Assembly: GCA_963565915.1 (NCBI GenBank)
Contig: OY751494.1
Coordinates: 3,472,001 to 3,536,000, forward strand
Source of the DNA: Entoloma clypeatum
Lineage: Eukaryota; Basidiomycota; Agaricomycetes; Agaricales; Entolomataceae
DNA length: 64,000 bases
Reading direction: 5' to 3'
Shown one piece after another: positions 12,215 to 23,692 of the stretch. Below the pieces are notes generated by a model. That model made no database searches. It saw nothing but the letters and a program-made list of their open reading frames with translations, and was not told the DNA's origin. The position numbers and the translations under genes were made by a program. Positions within the stretch are counted from its first letter, which is position 1; each line of letters opens with the position of its first letter.

Positions 12215-13406
12215 TTACCAGACAAAAATCTCCATCTTTTCCAACCCGACTTTGGCAGCTTCATTCCTAGCAGCCTTCTTTGTGTTGCCCCTGCCGCGCC
12301 CATAGAACTCACCATCAACCATGACCTTGACATACCAGACAGGTGTCGTCTTGGTACCCTTGGGGCCAGGCTGGGCATTGAGGCTGTCTTGTGGAGAGTC
12401 GGAATAGATCCATTCAACTTGGCGTTCAGATTTCTGCAGGTGCTGGTTGAACAATGCAAGATGCCCGGTGGTCGTCAGTGGTACAAGAGGAGTAGATGTC
12501 TCTTCTTGGACTGTGGGGGACGAACGAGGGGAAGGAGTAGGAGTAGGTGGGGGAGGAAGCCCATGCTGTTCGCGAACTAGCTTGTACGCACATGCAGCAT
12601 AAGGTCGCAAGAGGAGATCGAGCCAGTGCCTTACTGCATCTAGACCTTGTTCAACGTAGAGCCCGCCAATGAAGGACTAGGCAATGAAGTGAACAGTCAA
12701 CACGGCTCGCCTGTCTTGGCTGGAGGACTGACCTCAAGAACATCGGCTGTAATCGAGATGCAGGGTGAGCGGCTTGTAAAATTCAGATCGCGACAAGCTA
12801 CCTTGGATATGGACAGACGCGCGAAGGGTGATAGCCTGTGCTGGATGTAGACGCACGCGATCGGGAAGCTTGTATATCAACGAGCTGGGTATGGTTGGTG
12901 CGAGCGGTTGAGGGTGGTAGCAAGAAAAATACGTACATTTCGGCGAGCGTAGCATTCCCCACGACAAGTGCCCGGATTTTCTATAGACTGGAATCGGGAA
13001 CATGGGTTGGATATACATAGAATAAGGAGAACGCACGGTAGATGGACCAACACGGAGGCCGGGGTACATTTCGTTCAGTAGGGTGGTGACGCAGAGACCG
13101 AGGACAGTGTCTCCCACATGTTCATATCTATGAGGTTAAGGGGTCAAGTGGGGGGAGAGTCGAGAGGGTCGCTGCAATTGACTTTTCGTTGTCTGGACTG
13201 GGATCGTCTGGGTGATCTTCGAAGACATGGGTAGGGCGGGCGAAGAAGCTGCGATGGGTGAAGACCTGCAATCTGATTGAGGGGGTATGTATCTCCGGTA
13301 GTGGGGGAAAGAAGCAACGGTTTGGACCAAAGTCGGGTCTGGGGATGGGAAGATGAGTGAAGTGGTTAGATGAGTTTATTTGCAGTAAAAGTTACTTGAG
13401 TGCCAT
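12215..13406 (-). CDS. ribonuclease III (RNase III domain plus dsRNA-binding domain)
   Basis: Seven exons (13406-13396, 13338-13183, 13127-13037, 12980-12937, 12884-12802, 12746-12733, 12676-12215) join to 286 aa. The first signature NEKYEHVGDTVL carries the acidic residues matching E. coli E38, E41 and D45 (here about E55, E58, D62). The second, ADVLESFIGGLY, carries D and E matching D114 and E117 (about D130, E133), so the active site looks complete. A dsRNA-binding domain fills about residues 205-282 and ends with the AARNEAAKVGLEK helix. Fungal enzymes of this type (Rnt1, Pac1) process pre-rRNA and snRNAs; mitochondrial relatives such as mL44 usually lack the catalytic residues. The first coding exon is only 11 nt and the sixth only 14 nt. 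No long N-terminal extension is present. Confidence 0.87.
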
Positions 13407-13470
13407 GTATGGTGGTGGAAAGATGCCCTGGAAGAGACGCCGCAACGAGGAGCGCATAAATTGGTAGAGG

Positions 13471-14307
13471 TCACATGACTACTTTAGCCTTGGCCTTCAT
13501 CGTAAAGTAGTCCTTGTGCAGCCCACACTCTGTCTTCTCCTTCCCACCCCATCGTCCCCCCCTCTCGTCTTCTCCTTCCCCCACCTTTTCAGTGCTGTGC
13601 CAGTCTCCAACACTCCGATATCCCTCATCTAACAATTTATTCCTCGGCACATCGTTCTCCTTGATGTACCATTCCACCAAAGGGAAATTCCATTGGAACA
13701 GCGGGTTTACTTTGACCACGCCCGCCGAGTCGACTTCTAAAGCTTGTAGCAATGTTCTGTCTCCTCCCTGCGATGCTCGCCGTCCCGTGATCACAGCTCT
13801 CACCCCCAGGTCTTTGTATGCCCTTTGCGCCGGTTCCGCCTGTGCTCATGCGTGGGCATCACGAAACGTGTGCGGTGATAACAAGATAGCACATACCTTG
13901 ACCAGAAAGTCGTACGTATCTTCGTCCCTCTGCCACAGCTTGTCCCCATGAGTGGCCTCGAACTCCTCCACCCCGTTGCATCCCTTGGGCTTGTATACAT
14001 GTATCGGCACATCATATCTTTCCTTGACCCTGCTTATGAGCTCATATGTCTCCGGGAAGTGGTAGAGAGTGTCGAGAAAGATAAGCGGCGGCGGCGTCGA
14101 GGTAATCTTGGAAAGCATATCGATTGCGACCAGTCCTGTCAGGCCAAATGCTGTCGTCTGGTACAGCCCAGGCAGATTATCAATGGACCATCGGAGGATC
14201 TCCTCGGGCGTCAGCGTCGTCAGATAGCCGTTGACCTCCCTTAACGTCTCCTCAGAGATTGGGAGAGTCAGACGTTCAGCCCAGGCCATTGCTGTCGAGG
14301 GGTTCAA
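13471..14307 (-). CDS. MET16: phosphoadenosine phosphosulfate (PAPS) reductase
   Basis: Exons 14307-13897 and 13839-13471 give 259 aa, the usual length of fungal Met16. The adenine-nucleotide alpha-hydrolase-like fold is seen in TTAFGLTGLVAIDMLSKI (PP-loop-like strand and helix), LIFLDTLYHFPETYEL, and VITGRRASQGGDR. The catalytic Cys lies in the C-terminal motif KTECGLH at about C242. The enzyme reduces PAPS to sulfite with thioredoxin as donor, a cytosolic step of sulfate assimilation toward cysteine and methionine. Its stop lies 64 bp upstream of the RNase III start on the same strand. Confidence 0.94.
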
Positions 14308-14425
14308 TTTCCAAGGCTTATGCAGCGAATCTGGCTTTTACATAACACGTGACGATAGAAAACGATCTTATCGACGTACAGACGCCAATTGCTGTATGTA
14401 GTATCTATGTATGTAGCGAGTAAAA

Positions 14426-15418
14426 TCAAATTTCCACTGGAACCCGGCGAGTCGGGGGTGTAACCTCTTGTTTGAGTCTCTCTGCTGCTAATCGTTCTTG
14501 TTCTTGGTGTTCCAACTTGATCAAGAAGTCAGTGGTCTCATAAGATACACAACCAGAAGGTTCTCGGCTTACCACGTCCTGCCATGAATGATCTACCTTG
14601 CGCTGTACATGTAATGTTTTAGTTTTCCGTCATCATCCATAAAAACAGAACGCAGACCTCGTTCTGGCGCTGGTATCTATGTGTCAGAGCACCAGCCGCG
14701 ATCAAAAGGCCGATAGTCAGTCCTTGTGCCCACATGCGAGCTTGGACAACCTTGTTGTATGCGAGTCAACATATGTTCAAGGAACATAACGCGAAAGCCC
14801 TGCCTTTTGGGCAGTAGTTTGTAATCTGCAAAGATATGAGGCTCAGAGGGATAAAAGGCATTCCGAATCAACATACCTGTCTCGCGATATGATAGCTCCC
14901 GCAACCGCAAGACTCGACGCCCAACCGCCCATGATCAGGCTATACTGGTGGCGTTCAGCCCAATCTCGAACCTTGTCTGTGGTCGACAACTGTCCCCATC
15001 GCGCATCCTCTGCCGACTGCCTTTCTTCAAGCACTCGCTGATGATCACCCGTCCTGTCAAGGAGATTGACAAGATTATAATCAGGGCTTTTCCAAGAGCA
15101 AAGTCGCTTTTCAATCTCACCAGGTTGACCGATCGTATTCATATCCACGTCGCTCGGCTTGGATAGAGATGAACGGCGCAACAACGAGGACGACTCCCAA
15201 GGCCTTGAGCGAAAGAGGAAGACCTCGATAGGCGGTATATCTCCGGTGAAGCAAGTAGGAGGCTCCAAGAGAAAACAGGGAGCTGGCAACGCCACCTTCA
15301 ATTGCTCCTCTCCGCGAGGCAGCGGCGTGTGCAGCTAAATCTTCTTCTGTTGTCAACTAGAAAAACAGTTTGAGTTGGCGTTGTTGGAAAGAAAGACAGA
15401 GCTGGGCCCGACCTTCAT
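14426..15418 (-). CDS. RCF2: Rcf2-like respiratory supercomplex factor (HIG1 domain)
   Basis: Seven exons (15418-15413, 15356-15121, 15053-14877, 14825-14804, 14750-14658, 14602-14573, 14515-14426) give 217 aa, close to yeast Rcf2 (224). The first coding exon is just ATGAAG, giving the start MKLTTEEDLAAH, which parallels the yeast start. Two membrane helices lie in the N-terminal half (GVVLVVAPFISI), and two form the C-terminal HIG1 domain (QYSLIMGGWASSLAVAGAII; QGLTIGLLIAAGALTH) with the VVQARMWAQ loop. The protein acts in the inner mitochondrial membrane with cytochrome c oxidase and the III-IV supercomplex. The intron 14751-14803 starts with GC rather than GT; no GT donor gives the conserved frame. 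The C-terminus after the last intron is less certain. Confidence 0.87.
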
Positions 15419-15711
15419 ACTCAGTCAGACTAATGGCTTCGTGGTAGAGACGACGAAAGGGTATTCAGTAAAAGTCAGAGATTGCGTCATATTTGTACTT
15501 CGAGTTCGGAGCTGTTCGGAGGTCGACGCCAACACGGAGAATCCAAAGGTTCTGGGCCTCGAGAGACCTCGGGTTACCTTGACATCGGGCAGCATCTCTT
15601 GCGAATGGCGGCAATGGTAGACGGATATATTCATAATAGAGGACGACATACGTATCTACTTGATTTGCCTTATACAGCCTACGAGGATGGAGCAATAAGA
15701 AACTCAGATGC

Positions 15712-18700
15712 TCAGAAATGATCTACCGTGAACGTCCACCGACCCTCGGTAATGTCGAAGCTTTCAAAGTGGGTATCCTTCATATTCTTCAACCGTTTCA
15801 GATGCTTTCCTGCCAACGGATGTGTCCCATCCTTGATCGGCTCCCGCGTTGCCTTATCCACAACCCAACAACGATAGAGAGACATCCTCGCCCGAACGTT
15901 GAGCCCTGATCCGGGAGGTGGCTTGTCTACCTCTTCGTTGTCTGGGTAGACGCTACACTCCTTATTATCAAAGCGTACAACTTCACCGAGAAGTGCTCCC
16001 AATTTCGATAGGCCAGTGAGATCGACAGGTTCAAGGAAATGAATATCTCCATATCCCACTCGTCCAACGGATAGCTCCTTGAACGACGACAATTGATCAT
16101 ACCCAGCTTGTTTGAGTGTAGCAAGATCAGGTTTTACCCAGTAGTCGCCTTCCTCGAGTTCAGCTGTGCCTTGTTCTTGACCATCGGTGAGAAGGTTTTG
16201 CGTGCTCTCGGCGGTAAAGCGATTCGGTGTGCGTTGTGGCCGAGGAGCTGGTGTCGGTGATTTTCTGACTCCATTACTCGGAGCATTAAGCGCAGCCGCA
16301 GCATCTTTCTCCCGAGTAGCGATGCTTAGCGCTGGACTGAATACGACTTTCCCGCCACGAAGTCCCGGAGAACCGCCTGACTTGGTGAACAGTTCTGTCG
16401 GCTCAATCTTCTTATCCAAAATGACTTTTTTGACGCTGGGTTTGCCACCACTACCCAACGATGGACTTGAGCTTCGTGCGAGGAGAAACCCGTCTCCAGG
16501 TTTACTGTCCCCAATCCGACTCAAGGACAAAGCGTTTGGTGTTCCCGAGGTAAATGAGGAATTACCGTTTCCACCAGCGACGGTCGATGTCAAAGAACCG
16601 AAGCCGCGCAGTTTTGAATTCGCTGGTGTGTAACCCAATTGCACCCTGGGCACAGGCGTCCGAGTTGGTACATCAACAAAAAATCCGGGTTTCTTCTTGT
16701 TTTGGTATCCTTCCAGATTGAGGAGGCGAGGACCAGGCGGGAGCATGTCAAAAATGGCCAGATCCGAGCCAATTGGCTGAGCGATGGACGCGGTAAGTGT
16801 GCCTTGAGCACCTGCATTAGTCGTGGTGGTGCCAAACAGTCCTGTGGATCCAATGGTAGATCCGAAAGGGCCACCTTGGCCTGTAGATACTGATCCTCCC
16901 ATGGAAGGAGCAGTCGGTTTACTGCCAAACAACCCTCCACCCAACGTAGACTGCGAGTTACTAGATTGGCCAAGGACAGAACCCCCAAAAAGTCCTTGCT
17001 GCTGCGGCGCTGTGGTTGTGGGCTGTTGGTTCATGCCTCCACCAAACAGGGATCCAACAGGTGCTGCGGGTTTATTGGCGCCGAATAGCCCAAAACCCCC
17101 TGCTTGGGCAGGTTGTTGTGTTGTCGGTTGCTGCTGCTGTTGTTGCTGGCCAGCGGTACTACCGAAAAGGCCTCCTCCAAAGAGTGATCCAGTCGTCTGA
17201 CCAGCTGTCCCGCCACCAAACACTGAGGAAGTCAGTCAACTGTCAGACATCCATTTAAAAAGGTTTAAGCATACAGGAAGGCGCCGCCTGTTGAGCATTC
17301 TGTGGTTGTTGCTGGGTGGTATTACCGAAAAGACCACCTCCGCCAAATAACGAATTCTGTTGGGCGGGCTGCTGCTGGGTTTGTGGTTGAGTAGTACCGA
17401 ACGCTCCAAACCCCGTTGAGGGCTGATTGCCTGTTTGGCCGCCAAATATGGATTTATTGGCGCCAGCACCGCCTACACGCAAGGAAAGGATATATTGGGT
17501 GCTTGGGACTGAGGGTTGACACTAACTTACCGAATGCAGGCCCAAAACCCGTGGAAGCTGGAGCTTGGGGCTGTGTGGACCCGAACAACCCACCAGCGGG
17601 TTGTTGTGTCTGCTGCTGAGGCTGCTGCGCCGGTTGACCGAATGCACCGCTCCCGCCAAATGCACCGCTCCCAGCGGCTTGTAAAAGATTAGACACTGCA
17701 GTGGATAGAGTTATTTACTCACCTCCACCGAAGGCCCCGAAACCACTGGGTTTGGCTGCATTGCTACCAAACGTAGTGCTTCCGAACAAGCCGCCAGATT
17801 GTTGCTGTGGTTGCTGCGAGGCACCGAACGCACCGAAAGCTTGTGTTGGCTGGGTGGGCTGCTGTTGCTGCTGACCAAAAGCACCGCCACCCCCGAATAT
17901 ATTTGTTGAGGCTGGCACCGCTGTGGTCGTAGCCGGAGCTCCAAATGTACCAAACCCGCTTTGAGTCGTTGTCGGACCGAACGCGGGTGTTGGGGCGTTC
18001 TGTTGAGCGGGTTGTGCACCAAATACACTGGTGGTTGCGGGTTGTGTTGTACCGAAGGCAGCAGATTGACCAAAGGCACCCGCAGTTTTACGGCCCTGAG
18101 CGTAATCCTGTAATCGGATTTCCTGTAAAATTGTCAACGAAAGATCCTGGACTACGATGATCATGCCCACTTCGACAGATGTATTCTGGTAGGCTGGTAT
18201 GCATGAAATTGACTGGTAATGGAGGGTGATATTGCTATTCGGAGAGTCTTTTTCGGTGTGCACAACGTAAGGTGGGTTTGATGAGCCAGCAGTCACAGGG
18301 GGCGCAGAGGGCTGGGCAACACCTGATATCCATCAGCAAGGTTTCTAAAAGGATCAAGTGGACTGAATTTACCCGTGGAGGTGCCGGTGGAGGTGCCGGC
18401 GGTCCCAAAGGTCGTAGTCGGTTTGTTCGTCCCGAAAAGCCCACCACCACTGCCGAAAGCACTTGTTGCAGCGGGTTGTCCGAACAGTCCTGTGGAACCT
18501 CCGGATCCACTTGTCGTAGGTGCAGTGGTGGTTTGACCGAAGGCTCCTCCTTGCCCTCCAAACGCGCTGGTGCCACCACCGAACGCGCCAAAGCCAGTGG
18601 CGGGTTTAGCAGCGCCAAACATTGAACCTTGATTGGTGTTTGAGCTCCCGAATGCGCCTTTAAGAAGACATTAATCCCTCAAAGAGGGAGGACAGACCAA

Positions 18701-18980
18701 GCCTTACCAAAGGCCCCTGTGTTTCCAGAAGGCGTCCCGCCACCTGCAGTCCCAAACATAGGGTTTGCCTGCGGCTGCTGTTGGTTTTGACCGAAAGTGC
18801 CCGTGCCTGTTGAACCGAAGCCTCCATACGAGTCGGACCTTGTACATACAGTGACCTAGAGTGACTATTTGACTCACCAGAGCCGCCGAACGCACTGGGT
18901 TGCCCAAAGGCGCTAGGCTGTTGTGGCTGCTGATTCTGTTGTGGATTTGCCCAGGAGGAGGTGATGCTGTTTCCGAACAT
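15712..18980 (-). CDS. NUP98: Nup98-type GLFG nucleoporin with GLEBS motif and C-terminal autoproteolytic-fold domain
   Basis: Eight exons (18980-18878, 18821-18708, 18657-18373, 18322-18171, 18122-17723, 17677-17531, 17472-17275, 17222-15712) join to 969 aa. Dense FG/GLFG repeats flank a GLEBS segment (CIPAYQNTSVE then EIRLQDYAQGRK, about residues 200-230) that binds Gle2/Rae1. The last 150 residues are the Nup98 C-terminal domain (DYWVKPDLATLKQAGYDQL, VGRVGYGDIHFLEPVDLTGL, ending GRWTFTVDHF). That domain docks the protein on the Nup96/Nup82 scaffold. The stop codon follows HF directly, the place where Nup98-Nup96 precursors are cut, so this gene makes Nup98 alone. The start MFGNSI is typical. 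It shares a 157-bp divergent promoter gap with the Pol I gene. The acceptor at 18822 (GGAG) is the weakest join. Confidence 0.92.
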
Positions 18981-19137
18981 TCCTTGTGAAAAACGGGAGA
19001 CGGCCTGGTCCTTATCGTTGTCCACGATGAGAACGCGAACAACTTGACCCTTTTCAAGTTCCGCCACCCACGATCACGTGATACGTTACAGATATTTTCT
19101 AGTAACTCAGTCAGTAAGTTAGAAGTCGTTGACTGCG
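18981..19137. promoter_or_regulatory. short bidirectional promoter gap between Nup98 and the Pol I subunit
   Basis: Only 157 bp separate two divergent start codons, so both genes must use this stretch (or transcription start sites inside the neighbouring gene). It contains the palindrome GATCACGTGATAC near 19071, a CACGTG E-box. Functional use is inferred from position only. Confidence 0.55.
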
Positions 19138-22100
19138 ATGTCTGATGGTTTCCTGCCATCCAAGAGGGTACCGACGTTCAACACCTTAGCTCGTGAAAGT
19201 GTATTCAGAAATCCACCCAACGATGGCGCGACATACCCTGTCTTAAATGAATTCGTTACACCACACCTCGAATCCTTCAACGCATTATTTGACGACTCTG
19301 GCCTGCCTCGAGGGGATGGAGACGGCCGTGGGCTGCTCTCGCTTGCGTTGAAAGACATCGGGGAACGTACAGTCTTTGGTAAACCTATTGGAGATGATCG
19401 GTGGGGGAACCACATGAGAAGTGAGTTGCTCGTTATTCTCTCGCTTGCACGCCTGAATAGTTCTCCCCAAGTATGGATTGACCAAGTAACGATTGCTAGG
19501 CCAATGGTTCCTGACAGAGATAGAGAAGCTCTGGAGAGACGAGTGTTCCCTTCCGAGGTGGGTGCCTGTTCTGCTTACTCAAACCCATTCACTTCCTGGA
19601 AATTTGCTCTCCAAGACCCGGGAGCGCTTGACATCGTATCGAGGACGTATGAATATCAAGCTATGCTGGGCAGATTCTCAAGGCCAAGTCCAAGAAATTC
19701 TCAAAGATTGTGGGCTCGTACCAATCATGGTCCGGGTACGTGTAAATCGGTTGCATTCCCTTCAAAAGTAAATCATCATCGTCTAGTCCGTCCGATGCAA
19801 CTTGCGTTCCATGTCTTCGGCTGATCTAGTTTCTCATCACGAAGAACCGGAGGAATTTGGTGGTTATTTCATCATCAACGGGAATGAGCGGCTCATTCGA
19901 TATCTCATTCTTCCCCGGCGTAATCATGTCATATCCCTCATCCGTCCAACTTTCTCAAACCGTGGCTCATCCTACACACCCCATGCTGTTCAGATACGGT
20001 GTGTCCGGCCCGATCAAACAAGCGTTACTAACACACTTCACTACCTTTCGAACGGGAGTGCTATGCTACGTTTCAGTTACCGGAAACAAGAATACGTCAT
20101 TCCGATTATGCTTGTCCTGAAAGCCCTCGTCGACATATCGGACAGGGAGATTTTCGAGGGGATTATTATGCAGGACTACGGAAACACATTCTTGACGGAT
20201 CGTGTAGAACTGCTGTTACGCAGTTTCAAGATGTTCAAGTTGCATACTGGAAGCCAATGTTTGGATTACATCGGGGATAAGTTCCGCGTCATCCTTAACG
20301 TACCAGAAGATTGGACAAATGAGGTCGTTGGTGCTAAGCTGCTCTTGAAAGTGGTTTTGGTCCACCTAGACTCGCCACGCGAAAAATTCCGCATCCTGCT
20401 GTGAGTTTTTGAAACCCCACACTATACTCATTCCTCTCATACTATCAGATTCATGCTTCGAAAATTATATGCACTTGTCTCAGGGGAGTGTTGTGCAGAT
20501 AATCCCGATTCACCCCAACACCAAGAAGTACTTCTTCCTGGAACACTTTATGGCATGATCATAAAGGAGCGGTTGGACGAAATCCTGAACATCATTCGCG
20601 CTAACATCATGACCGATGTGCGAAATGATCTTGATCCTGACATCAACAACAGTAAGTTCAAGCTTTCTGAACGGACCATTGGCTTCAAGTTTCACAGAGA
20701 TTTACCTCACGAGGGTAATATCCCGTATCAATGTTGATATTGGGGCTAAACTGTCCAACTTCCTCGCTACTGGAAATCTTGTTTCTCCTACTGGCCTTGA
20801 CCTGCAGCAGGCGTCCGGCTTTACCATTGTTGCAGAGAAACTCAATTGGCAACGTTACATCAGCCACTTCAGGTCCATCCATCGTGGTGCATTTTTCGCT
20901 GAGCTCAAAACGACTACTGTACGGAAACTGCTACCTGAGGCATGGGGTCTGTTCTTCCTTGTATCTTCCATCTACACGCTGACAATCCTCCTTAGGTTTT
21001 CTATGTCCAGTGCATACGCCTGACGGTTCTCCTTGCGGTCTTCTCAACCACCTCTCCAGAACTTGCCGCATTATCACACGTCATTTGGCTGTTGCACATA
21101 TCCCAAGTCTACTCGCCGCTCATGGAATGACTCAGGTCTTTGCAACCTCTGTTGATGGTCGAAGGAACCTATGCGTACAACTTGACGGGCGCGTCATAGG
21201 ATGGGCTCGTCCAGCTTTGGCAGCTCAAATAGCTAGAAATCTTCGGATCTGGAAAACCGAGGGAAAACATGACGTACCGGTGGATCTTGAGATTGGGCTG
21301 GTGCCGGAATCAAAAGGCGGACAATACCCTGGACTTTTCCTTTTCTCCTCAAGATCTAGGATGATGCGCCCAGTCAAGTACCTGATAAACGGACGCGATG
21401 ACCAAGTTGGGCCTTTTGAACAAGTCTACTTGAATATCGCCTGCGTTCCGGAGGAGATTGAGGCCGGTATCTCAACACACGTGGAGCATAATGCAACCAA
21501 TTTTCTCTCTATCTTGGCCAATCTCACACCATTTTCTGATTTTAATCAGGTGAACAGTCCCAGATCTTCTGATATCTCATCTTACATTCGCCATAGAGTC
21601 CTCGGAACATCTATCAGTGTCAGGTCCGCCTTATGTGCTTTCTTCCGTTATGTGCTTGATTTTTAACGATGTGCAGATGGGTAAACAAACTATGGGTACC
21701 CCATCAACGGCCCTCAAACACAGGACAGACAACAAACTTTACCGGTTACAGACCGGTCAAAGTCCCGTCGTCCGACCCGCTCTACACAATACATATGCGA
21801 TGGACTCTTTCCCCAACGGCACGAACGCCATTGTCGCAGTTATATCCTATACAGGCTACGACATGGAGGACGCAATGATATTGAACAAGTCTGCACACGA
21901 AAGAGGTTTCGCATATGGCACTGTTTACAAATCGCAAATTGTCGACCTCAAAGATGTTCGCGGGGCATCTAGATCAAGTGTTGCGCCTTCGTTACACTTC
22001 GGACTTGGGCGAGACATAAAAATGGCCGGTGGAAACCTGCATCCGTACCATGACTTCATTGATTTTGATGGCTTGCCATATACTGGAATACGGCTAACAT

Positions 22101-23359
22101 CTGGAGATCCATTGGCTGCCTATATCGATGACAACACTGGCCGTACCAACTTCGTTAAATACAAAGGCGACGAGATGGCCTACGTTGATGAAGTTCGACT
22201 CCTCGGTAAACTCTGTCCAGGCACTATAGGTTTATCTTTCTGAATCGCAATCCAGGCAGCGACGCTGGCGACGCAGAACTTCAAAAGATTCATATTACTC
22301 TGAGAATAACACGCTCACCTGTCATCGGCGACAAGTTTTCCTCTCGCCATGGCCAGAAAGGTGTTTGTTCGCAAAAATGGCCGGCCATCGATATGCCATT
22401 TAGCGAGAGTGGAATGCAGCCCGACGTGATTATTAATCCCCATGCATTCCCGAGCCGCATGACAATTGGCATGTTAGTGGAAAGCATGGCAGGTAAGGCT
22501 GGAGCAATGCATGGCCTTGCGCAGGATGCGACGCCATTCAAGTGAGTCATCATTCTCCTTAGCATCGCCAAACCCCCACTTATCCTATCAGGTTTTCAGA
22601 ACAAGACACTGCCGTTGACTACTTTGGCAAGCAACTTCTCGCAGCTGGGTATAACTATCACGGAAATGAGCCTATGTATTCGGGCATTACCGGCCAAGAA
22701 TTTGCGGCGGATATCTATCTTGGGGTGGTATACTATCAACGACTAAGACACATGGTGTTGGACAAGTTCCAAGTGCGCACAACAGGGCCCGTGGATCCTG
22801 TAACCCGCCAGCCTGTCAAGGTGAATTTTCGTGGTTGGATTTGCATGGGGAACACATGTCTAAAACTGACTTCTTTCTTTAGGGTCGCAAACGAGCTGGG
22901 GGCATCCGTTTCGGTGAAATGGAGCGCGACGCCCTGATTGCGCATGGAACATCATTTTTGCTTCAGGACAGGTTGATGAACTGCTCAGATTATTCAACGG
23001 CTTGGGTATGCCGCACTTGCGGGAGCCTCGTTTCCTTGGGCTACGAAGATATCAGTTTGGGCGAAATAGCAGTCGGTGCATCAGGAACCCTGAAACCTAC
23101 GGGTCCTGGTGGTGAATATTGTCGAGTTTGTCGAGCTGTTGCGGAAGAGCAAGAGGAGAGAGAACGCCAAGCGATGGCAACAGGCCAACATCTCCAACAG
23201 CCACAAGCCGACATTCTGGTTGCTATTTCATCTCAAAACGTGCTCAACCGAGCCTCCAAGGGAGGTGATTTGGATGTCGTTGCTGTACCCTACGTCTTCA
23301 GATACCTTTGTGCAGAGTTGGCTTCAATGGGGATCGCAGTTTCCCTCGAAATTCAGTAG
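19138..23359 (+). CDS. RPA135: RNA polymerase I second-largest subunit (RPA135/RPA2)
   Basis: Twelve exons (19138-19420, 19472-19557, 19616-19735, 19787-20400, 20449-20651, 20698-20946, 20996-21549, 21597-21623, 21677-22205, 22256-22541, 22592-22820, 22883-23359) join without a break to 1218 aa, near the family length of 1100-1200. Recognised blocks: [17 protein letters not shown] (lobe/fork), [53 protein letters not shown] (active-site wall), and [21 protein letters not shown] (clamp). These are followed by zinc-binding CRTCG and CRVCR pairs and the end [24 protein letters not shown] and TSYRGRM blocks favour Pol I over Pol II/III. It makes the 35S rRNA precursor in the nucleolus. Exon 8 is only 27 nt and encodes SPRNIYQCQ. 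Confidence 0.96.
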
Positions 23360-23692
23360 TGGCACATTTCTCGTGACCCAGCTGCAGGTTCACAATCGTA
23401 GAATTTCCTTATGTACGATTTTGGGTGCATGGGTACAAACATACATTCAATACCATCGATAGAATGGAAGATGCAGAACGATTAAGCAATGGAGACCACT
23501 GCAAGACTCGATTTTTGAAGCCAAAACAGATATAGACTATACACAAACATATAAGTATACTAAATCCAACATTAAGCTACAACCTGGGATATCGGGGTAT
23601 CATTTCAACTCTAAGAAACTGTTCTGGACCGGCTTGGGGTGTGAGATTCTGATGAATCTTTGAGGCTCCTGCGTGGTTGCTGAACTGGGCCT

